Of a stretch of 64,000 nucleotides of DNA, positions 56,052 through 64,000 are shown piece by piece; the stretch's first letter is position 1; the number at the start of each line of letters is the position of its first letter. The stretch lies in assembly GCF_030247185.1 (NCBI RefSeq), contig NC_080572.1, positions 99,559,198-99,623,197 on the forward strand, written 5' to 3'. The notes beneath the pieces are model-generated. The model did no database searches. It saw only the letters and a list, made by a program, of their open reading frames with translations, and was not told where the DNA came from. A program made the position numbers and the translations under genes. Source of the stretch: Malaya genurostris (lineage: Eukaryota > Arthropoda > Insecta > Diptera > Culicidae).

Positions 56052-58069
56052 ATTAATTAAACTTACCCAAGTGCACTTTATCTTGTACATGTTGTTACCC
56101 AGCAGCTGCACTAGAAAATGCGTCCCTAAGCTGTGTTTGCCAATGTTCAAATGTAATTTTAACTTTGAGTCCCCCGGCCATCGAACCCGCCAAGCAGTAA
56201 AAGACACCACTCTTTGTTTGTAGCTATACAGTAAAAGTTTCAGCTATCTGTCTTCTGTCCAGTTTACTCATTGCGCTAGGATCTTGAACTTTGAGACACC
56301 TGAAGCAGTGTAGAAGCATGCTAAAGTTTTTCCGCACTCAACATCGATGAAATGACTTTCGGGAGGTTTTAAGGTTACCAACTAGACGATTTTCAATCTA
56401 ACCAATACAACACGGGAAGTAATTAGGCAATTTTTCATTGCAGAACGTGTAAGATCAGATGGGAAAAGGTCCGTATTCAATTTCGGACTCAGGTTGAAAA
56501 CGTGACAACCTGCTTCGTTCCGGTTTGAACGCGAAAACAAGACACGACCGTACATAACGTACAGCAGCAGCAGTGCCGTTACTACCGTCGAAAGGCTGTT
56601 GCATGGACCACTACTTAACGCCTCTTTCAACTGCATTTTAATGCAAATGTCTGGCCCGTGGGCTTCATCGCAGCCAGCGCCCACAGCTCTGTTTGCAAAC
56701 TTTGGCTTAGCAGGCCGCACCAAACCAATCATGCTGCAACTTGCGATTGTTGCTTCGAAGTTCCAGCTAATTGACCCCAAAATGAAAGCTGGTGGTAATT
56801 TGTACGAAGTCTTACTGCTGCTGCCTGAGTGGGTTGACCAAGTTCTGCCGAAGTTTCACAGATTTCGTTCGAAGCACCCATAAATTTTCTATTTTAATTA
56901 TGTTTGTCTTGGATGGTGCAATGCAAGAGAGAGATGAACGTCAACAACACGCAAAAAACCGGATAATACCATTAAACAAGAGATTTTATCCGATTCATTG
57001 ACCCTGATGTATGTTCACAAGCATACCTAAATACGAGCCCCATCATCATATTTACTATCAAGTATTGAAGTGCGATGCATATTGCGAATAATAAGTACCA
57101 ATGAGCAACGTCTGTATGCGATGATGGATATGGAAAGCGCATTGTCTTCGATGTTCACCGATCCATTGGTGCTAGCTGTTTACAAGCAGAATATTCTGAT
57201 GAACTGTGATAGCTTGTATTTGTAAGAGATGAAAGGAACACCGCGTGGCGGCTGTGCTTAATTCTTTTATCTTTTCATTCGATTAAATTTGATCAATGTG
57301 AATAGTTCGCGAACTATGTGCATCTATTTATCCGATGTTGAACGAAATGACGCATGGTCAAAATAGTATACAGAAAATTCTCCCGCGATCCCAATTCAAC
57401 CAAAATATTAGTTGATTTTCTGAATTAAATTGGTTGAAATTTGGCTCAACTAATCGATAGCTGTTTTTTCTAAACTGTCATTTTTGTTTTTCAAATATCG
57501 AAAACGATGGTGAAAACAACTACACATTTTGTTTAAACAAAATTCTGTTAGTTGGAAAACGAAACGGTTTTAGTTGTTTTAGATATTGCAATTAGATGAA
57601 TCTATTCAGGCAATGTTATTGATTTGCGATGAAAATCAAGATTTACTTATTGTTTTTTTCATAAATACGTTTATTTCTTAAGGTAATTTACATAAGTTTT
57701 TCTTCGCCGTAGCATCACTTTTACATAGAATTCTTGTCCTAATATAATTCTAATATAGTCACAACGATTTGAATTTAATAAAACATATTCCTCTTATTTT
57801 CTAAATATCATATTATTTTAACCAAACGATTAACTGCTATAAATTATAAAATAAGCTGAAATTTTCATACATTTTGTCGATAATTTCATAAACTATTTCC
57901 AGTTTGTTTATGTCAGTACATCATTCCTATTCAAATTTAGCTATTGGATGAACTAATGGACGCAGTAGGAGTCAGAACTAAGTCTTAAAAGGGTCAATTA
58001 TTAAATTAAAACTCCAATTATCTTTATGAAATGATAAAGAAGTTTCATAAATAGAAATAATTTTTTTTT
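56052..58069. other. Mostly gene-free; coding-like traces at 56.4-57.2 kb
   Basis: The segment 56380-57240 has higher GC and two forward-strand frames with protein-like composition: 56599-56883 (no domain recognised) and about 57080-57227, read as LYAMMDMESALSSMFTDP and further to a TAA. They might be exons or decayed exons of the same unknown gene as 55701-56051. From 57.3 to 58.07 kb it is AT-rich with no feature. Confidence 0.3.
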
Positions 58070-58759
58070 TTATTTGGATCTCGTTGTCAACCTTTTTCTA
58101 GGGGGAGAGGAGCTTCCATTTCCCTCCTGCGAGGATTGAGGGGCACTTCGTTCGTGGTTCGTCTCGTCATCCATTTTCGCATCGATGGTATTGTTGTCGA
58201 TTTCCGTCTTCTTTTCGTTGCTAGTTGCTGTAGATGCTCCTTGACGTACATTGGTTGCAATTGCTGGTTGGTTGGAGTGTAAGTTGTTAACTGCAGCCGG
58301 TGTACTTTGTTCTATAGAGGATACTGATGGTTTCGTTGAAGGGGATGCTTCATTGTTGTTGGCGGCTGTCACAGGTGTACTGGGGTTGCTTGGAGTTTGT
58401 ATCAAGGAAGCACCGTTGTCCTTTGGTGCGGTTGTCTCATTGTCCAGTTTGTCACATGGCTTACCGTAGTGAACAGCTTTTTGGCAATATTGACATGTGG
58501 CCATCTGAATGTCATAGGTAACAAGTGATTTGCACGGAATTCTTGTATCTTGACCGAAAATCACATAAGAAGGTATAGGCTTCTTCAAGTGTATGCGTAA
58601 AAAACGTACGCCATTTAGAATACCGGGGAAAAAATTCTTCCACATTTTTTTCTCGATAGAGAGAATCTCTCCGTATTGGGACATAGTTTTGCGAATATAA
58701 TAATCTGTGACGCTTGAGTGAAGATCATGCACACGCACTTCTATAGCACTATCATCCAT
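58070..58759 (-). pseudogene. Retroelement ORF1/gag-like fragment ending at an A-run
   Basis: A 229-codon frame begins with an RRM-like segment (IEVRVHDLHSS, YGEILSIEKKMWKNFFPGI, GVRFLRIHLKKPIPSYVIF), then one CCHC knuckle CQYCQKAVHYGKPC (C-X2-C-X4-H-X4-C), then a low-complexity Ser/Thr/Asn tail. This layout is that of non-LTR retrotransposon ORF1 proteins in mosquitoes. The ATG at 58759 follows an in-frame stop, so the upstream part of ORF1 is missing. The stop codon merges into an A-run (AAATAAAAAAAAAAA on the reverse strand). No ORF2 follows. It may be a 5'-truncated copy of an ORF1-only element or a retrocopied transcript. Confidence 0.6.
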
Positions 58760-59355
58760 ATATATCCATTATTTTTGGATGAATCATGAATTGAGATGAT
58801 CTTGTAACAATAAACCATAACATAGAAGAGAAAATTTTGGTGCATATCATGAAGGTTGTGTGATGATTATTCATTAACATGGATTTCATGGAAACAAAGA
58901 AGTAGACCTTGTGTCTGAAATTTTCACGCATATAATCCTAGGGCATAACATTTGGTTGAGCACATTTTGTTATTTACAATCTCATTAATTTATTTATTTC
59001 AGTGCGAAGTACTAACTTGTATGCAAAATTTTCAAACCCCTTTCACCGTCGATGTCGTTTTCATTGACATTTTTAAACAACGCAAAAAGATTACAAGTAA
59101 ATAAATAATTGTTTTTACATTGCGATTTTGTTTTGCTTTCTGTTGTCTTCTCCCCGAAATTTGACAGCATTCAAAACAACACATTTTCCAACTACTAGAA
59201 TATATGAAAACTAAAAACCATATTGGTTGAATAAGAAAATTTTTTTTGAATCAATTGTCGCAAAAATAAAAAACTGCAATATCGTAACTTTATGATCGAA
59301 GGGTTTTCCGTGCGTAATTGAGAAATTAAAATTATTGATAATTGTCCTAAATGTC
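58760..59355. other. No feature recognised
   Basis: AT-rich spacer between the gag-like fragment and the maT insertion site. Confidence 0.35.
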
Positions 59356-59401
59356 TTTTTGCCTTTCTTCATAGAAAGGTAATAGAGTAGCTATATATAT
59401 A

Positions 59402-60714
59402 CAAGGTGAGATGAAAAAACTGCAACCAACTTCAGACTGCTGTCATTTCTAAACCGCTCGTCCCACAGCTGTCAGATTTATTCTAGTGGAAGCTCATTAT
59501 ATTATTTACAAGCGCACGAAAGCATTTTGGTGGGAATTTTTCAGAAAAAAAGTTATTTGTGATGGAATTCAAGTGTGATAGTGTGATTGCTTTGCATTTG
59601 GCTGGAAAACCACAAGTGGCTATCGTTAGAGCCCTCCAGCATTTAAAAGTGAATAAATCTTTTGTGTCTCGTACCATCGCTCGTTACCGTGATACTGGTA
59701 GCGTAGCCCGACGTCAAGGAAGTGGACGAAAAAAAACAGCAACATCGGCAGAAATGGTTCGAAAAGTGAAGAAGCGAATTGAACGAAATCCGCGTCGCAG
59801 TGGCCGAAAAATGGCTCGTGAGCTGAACATATCGCAATATGCCATTCGGCAAATATTGAAAAATGAGCTTGGACTAAAGCCATTGAAGTTCCAAAAAGTG
59901 CAAGATCTTACTGATGCGCAAAAAAAAGTTGGACTCGAAAAAGCTAAAGAGTTGCTTCGCTTGGCCGAAAGTGGTGAACTGCCGAATTTGGTTTTCTCCG
60001 ATGAGAAACCATTCGTTATCCAGCAGTTTGTAAACAAACAAAATGATCGTGTTTACTTGCCAGAGATGTCAGCTGAAAATTTGCAACTTCGGTTGGCCAC
60101 CAGAACTCAAAAGCCGGCCATGGTGATGGTGTGGGCCGCCATAACAGCCGATGGTCGCTCGCCGCTCGTATTCATCGACCGTGGGGTCAAAATAAATGCG
60201 CAAATCTATCGCGAAAATATTTTGGAGGGAGTTCTGAAGCCCTGGGCACGCAAACATTTCGGCCGCAGACCTTGGACATTCCAACAGGACTCAGCACCAT
60301 CGCACTCAGCACGCGCCACCCAAGAATGGTTAAGAAATGAGGTTCCTCGCTTCATTTCCACCGCACAATGGCCACCAAAATCTCCGGATGCCAATCCGTT
60401 GGACTATTGTGCCTGGGGTATTTTGGAAAGCAAGGTTGGCACTAAAAAATACCAAAGTGTCGATCATCTCAAGCAAGCGCTTCGCCGAGAATGGGACAAA
60501 ATACCGCAGAGCCACTTTCGGGCAGCGTGTGATGGTTTCATTGGCCGTTTGAAGGCCATAGTTCGTGCCAAAGGTGGCCAATTCGAACAAATCTAAACCG
60601 ATTCTCAAATTTGATGTTATTTCCGACATTTTTTGCTTTCATTCAATAAAATTTAAAAAAAAAATGAAAAAATTATGGCGTTTTACTTTGTTGCAGTTTT
60701 TTCATCTCACCTTG
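59402..60714 (+). mobile_element. maT (DD37D) DNA transposon, apparently intact
   Basis: The inverted ends (59402-59426 and 60690-60714, starting CAAGGTGAGATG) match perfectly over 25 bp. TA dinucleotides flank both sides (59400-59401 and 60715-60716). The 1,313-bp element carries one uninterrupted transposase gene and AATAAA at 60645-60650. Nothing in the sequence shows inactivation, so it may be autonomous. Confidence 0.95.
59562..60596 (+). CDS. maT-type DD37D transposase (344 aa)
   Basis: This is the cut-and-paste transposase of the surrounding element. Residues 1-110 hold two helix-turn-helix regions (VIALHLAGKPQVAIVRAL; ARELNISQYAIRQIL) separated by a basic GSGRKKT linker, for binding the inverted ends. 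The catalytic aspartates are Asp147 (FSDEKPF), Asp243 (FQQDSAPSHSA) and Asp281 (SPDANPLDYCAW), with 37 residues between the last two: the DD37D signature of the maT clade. The length equals the family norm (about 345). I start at the ATG at 59562; the codon before it is GTG. No stops or shifts. The complete gene within perfect ends contrasts with the broken DD34D and DD37E copies nearby. Confidence 0.95.
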   Translation: MEFKCDSVIALHLAGKPQVAIVRALQHLKVNKSFVSRTIARYRDTGSVARRQGSGRKKTATSAEMVRKVKKRIERNPRRSGRKMARELNISQYAIRQILKNELGLKPLKFQKVQDLTDAQKKVGLEKAKELLRLAESGELPNLVFSDEKPFVIQQFVNKQNDRVYLPEMSAENLQLRLATRTQKPAMVMVWAAITADGRSPLVFIDRGVKINAQIYRENILEGVLKPWARKHFGRRPWTFQQDSAPSHSARATQEWLRNEVPRFISTAQWPPKSPDANPLDYCAWGILESKVGTKKYQSVDHLKQALRREWDKIPQSHFRAACDGFIGRLKAIVRAKGGQFEQI

Positions 60715-60780
60715 TATATATAAAATAGGTATAGAATTCACTCAAACTTTTGATAAATTTTCAGAGTGTCATATACCAAT

Positions 60781-61196
60781 ATGACAAAAACAGTACATTG
60801 ACTTTGAAAAAACGTGATTAATCCGCCAGCAGTGAAATGTTACCTTTTTTTTTATCAACGTTTGTTGTGTGAATATTCTTCGATGTATTTAGTTTTCATG
60901 AAATTATTTTAATGACCATCATTTCAAATGACAGTTTGAAATTTCAATCACTCAATACCTTGTAATTTTTGAACTTCAAGACGAATCGAAGATAGAAATG
61001 CATGAAACCTTAAAATTATTCCTTTCAATATAAACGTGTGACAGTCGGTTAAGCATCCCAAGAGATGTAGAAATGAATTCCCCGTTAAAGTTTTTTTCAT
61101 TATTAAGTTTTTGTCATTATTTATGAATTAGTATGATGAATAAATTGAAATAGTTTTGAACCCAACTTTGAAGATTTTTTAGTATCATCATCTACT
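60781..61196. other. No feature recognised
   Basis: AT-rich spacer without gene. Confidence 0.35.
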
Positions 61197-61580
61197 ATGA
61201 GGGTCTTGAGCTTGAGCTTGAGCTTGAACTACCACCCCTGGTTGCTACTCTGTTACTGATCGGGATTAGCTGAAATTGTACAGGAAGTTTTTAGATTATC
61301 CGACCTGGGACTGATAAATCATGCATCAATGTGCATCTTCTGGTAATTCCAGAATTCATTGATCAGTACCGGCGCCGGCCAGGCCCGAACGTAGATCGTC
61401 TAAGGAATGGGAAGGGATGTTAGTCCAACACTTGTTGTTACTAGAGGCCGTATATACTACTGCGCACTCCACAAGTGTCACGGGAGAAGGATATTTGTTA
61501 GTAAAAATTTTAGTATTGGTATTATTCACGCGCGAGTCAGTATGTTCCGATTTCAAGATGCTCGGATGCACCACTAAACT
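61197..61580 (-). repeat. LINE-3'-like dispersed repeat, reverse copy with hexamer tail
   Basis: On the reverse strand it runs from the CTCACTACACAC side to a tail of AAGCTC hexamers (CAAGCTCAAGCTCAAGCTCA, at 61206-61229). It is the inverted relative of 41821-42030. A short tandem tail at a retroelement 3' end is typical of some LINE clades such as RTE; the clade is a guess. Confidence 0.5.
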
Positions 61581-61585
61581 CACTA

Positions 61586-62424
61586 CACACTAAGATTTAA
61601 TTCCTTTGTTCGGTAATATTTTTGACGACAAATTTCGGTAATCTATAGAAATGACCGATATTTCGGTACATGAGTTTTCTTTTACAATAATTATGCAAAT
61701 TTTTACCGGACGATCAGTCTTACGTGAATTTTCATTACAGAATTTTGTAAATAGATATACAACTCATGCGGTAAATCTGAATAGTTGCCGAGTACGGTAA
61801 AAACCATTCTGTCAGTATGGTAAAATTATCTTCCAATAACCGAACTTCTATGAAAACTGATTGTCATGAAACTAACTGTCAAACAGTTTTTAGTAAGTGT
61901 CTTTTTATTACCCAAACAAAAAAATTTTGAAGAGTTCATCGAATGGATTGAGGTACAGGTGCAAAAGTTTTTAAAACATTTGAACCACTAAAAGCTTTTT
62001 GTTTACTTATAGGCAGAAAATAATTTTGTATCACTTGCTGCCTACACAAATTCGAGGGTAATTTCTGGTTGAGTCGACGGACTGTGCAGTGTTTTGGAAG
62101 GCGCCCATAATTGTGGTCAGCCGGAACATTTGACCTTTTTTCATGGAATAAAGCCATAGCCACAACAGGTTGGAATTTCCTTCATTCGTTTTTGTAAATT
62201 TGTGTTGTTTTTTGAAATCCGAAAATCCAGAATTTTAACCAAAGGAAAACAAACTAACAATAAATTACCGAACAATCAGTTAGATCCAATTGGTTCACAG
62301 TGTACGGTAGTTGTTTGACAGTTCAGCAATTACCGAACGATCGGTAATCAATTTAATTACCGAAGGTTCAGCTGTTGAAAATTCTGTAAAAAATTACCGA
62401 ATTCTGCGAAATGTTCTAAGTGTG
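61586..62424. mobile_element. TA-flanked MITE with TTCGGTAAT ends, 839 bp
   Basis: The left end reads CACACTAAGATTTAATTCCT then TTCGGTAAT; the reversed right end reads CACACTTAGAACATTTCGCA then GAATTCGGTAAT, an imperfect repeat of about 40 bp. TA lies on both sides (61584-61585, 62425-62426). Many further GGTAAT/ATTACC motifs occur inside, including ATTACCGAACGATCGGTAAT at 62322. No transposase is seen. The middle (61.9-62.2 kb) may be captured sequence. Confidence 0.75.
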
Positions 62425-62555
62425 TAACTTCCCGAGTGAACGTTTCAACAATATCCTATATTGAAGTCCCGGGAAGTCTTGATTCACAGCTCTTATTCGA
62501 GGAAACTGAAGAAAAATTTGCAATACTATCGCGTAAAGAATAAAAACTTCCCTAT

Positions 62556-64000
62556 TTTTGCCTTTCTCATATAGAAAGGTTATGCAATCACTTGAAAAAC
62601 CGACCAGTGAAAATTGGCCCGGAGGGCCAAGTGTCATATACCATTCGACTCAGTTCATCGAGCTGAGCAATGTCTGTGTGTGTGTGTGTGTGTATGTGTC
62701 AAATAATCTCACTAGGTTTTCTCGGAGATGGCTGAACCGATTTTGACAAACTAGGCATAAATGAAAGGTCTCGTGGTCCCATACGGAATTCCTGAATTTC
62801 ATCCGGATCCGACTTCCGGTTCCGGAATTATAGGGTAAAGTGTGTTCAATATTGTACACCGTCACTTAAACCGGCGAAACAAAAAACGTAAAAAATTTTC
62901 TAAACTGGTCTCAAAACTACACAAATCGATAGTCATTATCAATAGGCAACTAAAAAAACCGATTCCGGCTATCCTGGTTCCCGGTATCCGGTTCCGGAAG
63001 TACCGAAAATAGTGGTCATATATACCAAAATGGATCTCACTCACTTTTCTCAGCGATGGTTTGACCGATTTCCACAAACTTAGATTCAAATGAAAGGTCT
63101 TCCGGTCCCATACGGAATTCCTGAATTTCATCCGGATCCGACGTCCGGTTCCGGAATTATAGCGTAAAGTGTGTTCAATATTGTACACCGTCACTTAAAC
63201 CGGCGAAACAAAAAACGTAAAAAATTTTCTAAACTGGTCTCAAAACTACACAAATCGATAGTCATTATCAATAGGCAACTAAACAAACCGATTCCGGCTA
63301 TCCTGGTTCCCGGTATCCGGTTCCGGAAGTACCGAAAATAGTGGTCATATATACCAAAATGGATCTCACTCACTTTTCTCAGCGATGGTTTGACCGATTT
63401 CCACAAACTTAGATTCAAATGAAAGGTCTTCTGGTCCCATACGGAATTCCTGGATTTCAACCGGATCCGACGTCCGGTTCCGGAATTATAGGGTAAAGTG
63501 TGTTCAATATTGTACACCGTCACTTAAACCGGCGAAACAAAAAACGTAAAAAATTTTCTAAACTGGTCTCAAAACTACACAAATCGATAGTCATTATCAG
63601 TAGGCAACTAAACAAACCGATTCCGGTTATCCTGGTTCCCGGTATCCGGTTCCGGAAGTACCGAAAATAGTGGTCATATATACCAAAATGGATCTCACTC
63701 ACTTTTCTCAGCGATGGTTTGACCGATTTCCACAAACTTAGATTCAAATGAAAGGTCTTCTGGTCCCATACGGAATTCCTGGATTTCAACCGGATCCGAC
63801 GTCCGGTTCCGGAATTATAGGGTAAAGTGTGTTCAATATTGTACACCGTCACTTAAACCGGCGAAACAAAAAACGTAAAAAATTTTCTAAACTGGTCTCA
63901 AAACTACACAAATCGATAGTCATTATCAGTAGGCAACTAAACAAACCGATTCCGGTTATCCTGGTTCCCGGTATCCGGTTCCGGAAGTACCGAAAATAGT
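62556..64000 (+). repeat. Family A repeat, copy A13, expanded into a satellite
   Basis: A good head at 62556-62700 (TTTTGCCTTTCTCATATAGA, GGCCCGGAGGGCCAAGTGTC, TG microsatellite at 62672-62697) leads into tandem body units that continue past the window edge. The tail is therefore not visible. Confidence 0.85.
62718..64000 (+). repeat. 329-bp satellite array, at least 3.9 units
   Basis: Units start near 62718, 63047, 63376 and 63705 with constant 329-bp spacing. Each has CTCACTTTTCTCAGCGATGG, CATACGGAATTCCTG, CGGATCCGACGTCCGGTTCC, CGTCACTTAAACCGGCG and GATAGTCATTATCA. The first unit, next to the head, is the most diverged; the last two are nearly identical. The 110-codon reverse-strand ORFs repeated in each unit open with GTG and overlap each other at GTGA; they are not taken as genes. 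Confidence 0.95.

Larger units (their letters stand above)
59356..60780 (+). repeat. Family A head fragment, copy A12, hosting a maT transposon
   Basis: TTTTTGCCTTTCTTCATAGA and AAGGTAATAGAGTAGC stop at the maT insertion and the family resumes after 60716 with AGAGTGTCATATACCAATAT. The body and tail are missing. Confidence 0.6.

Noticed and set aside
62650..63852. Repeated 110-codon reverse-strand ORFs
   Set aside because: They are frames of the 329-bp satellite; each opens with GTG, adjacent ORFs overlap at GTGA because of the unit length, and no domain is present. Similar peptides arise wherever the repeat occurs.

Overview
The window looks like repeat-dense intergenic DNA from a large mosquito genome (Culicidae; a culicine is my best guess). 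The sequence shows AT-rich DNA, one small spliced host gene in 64 kb, arthropod-type transposons and long tracts of dispersed and tandem repeats. From family knowledge, DD37E (ITmD37E) and DD37D (maT) transposases, BEL/Pao gag, tRNA-headed SINEs and secreted leucine-rich-repeat proteins are all familiar in mosquitoes. The species is inference; no search could be run.

Layout. 1-2.2 kb: nothing recognised. 2.2-12.5 kb: copies of one dispersed repeat, here called family A (head GCCTTTCTCATATAGAAAGG, tail CCACTAGGTGGATTAAAACA). One copy hosts a 5'-truncated mariner and a 169-bp tandem array. 12.9 kb: tRNA-derived SINE. 14.5-15.4 kb: the only convincing host gene, a two-exon secreted LRR protein. 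17-28 kb: two copies of a second repeat (family B), family A copies nested in each other, and a SINE with 14-bp target duplications. 29-30.4 kb: an AT microsatellite cluster. 33.7-40.7 kb: a nested stack made of an outer MITE-like element, a hAT MITE with 8-bp duplications, and a full-length 6-kb non-LTR retrotransposon (I superfamily) with both ORFs open and a 12-bp target duplication. 43.6-44.3 kb: a second hAT-type MITE. 44.8-45.8 kb: a broken ITmD37E transposase. 48.6-49.8 kb: a broken BEL/Pao gag. 50.2-51.05 kb: TA-flanked MITEs built of TTTTTTATGCG repeats. 52.1-55.5 kb: a large inverted repeat with arms of about 0.85 kb, enclosing LINE fragments. 58.1 kb: a gag-like ORF ending directly in an A-run. 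59.4-60.7 kb: an apparently intact maT (DD37D) transposon with perfect 25-bp inverted ends. 61.6-62.4 kb: a TA-flanked MITE. 62.6 kb to the window edge: a family A copy whose body has grown into a 329-bp satellite.

How it fits together. Little here acts as a host pathway; the region is mostly an archive of transposition. The best candidate for something poorly described is family A. It inserts as a unit (one copy sits inside another), has conserved but unusual ends, no coding capacity that I can see, and at several places its body has expanded into tandem arrays (169-bp and 329-bp units). It may therefore be a mobile element that seeds satellite DNA. Percent identities were not computed; comparisons were made by eye.
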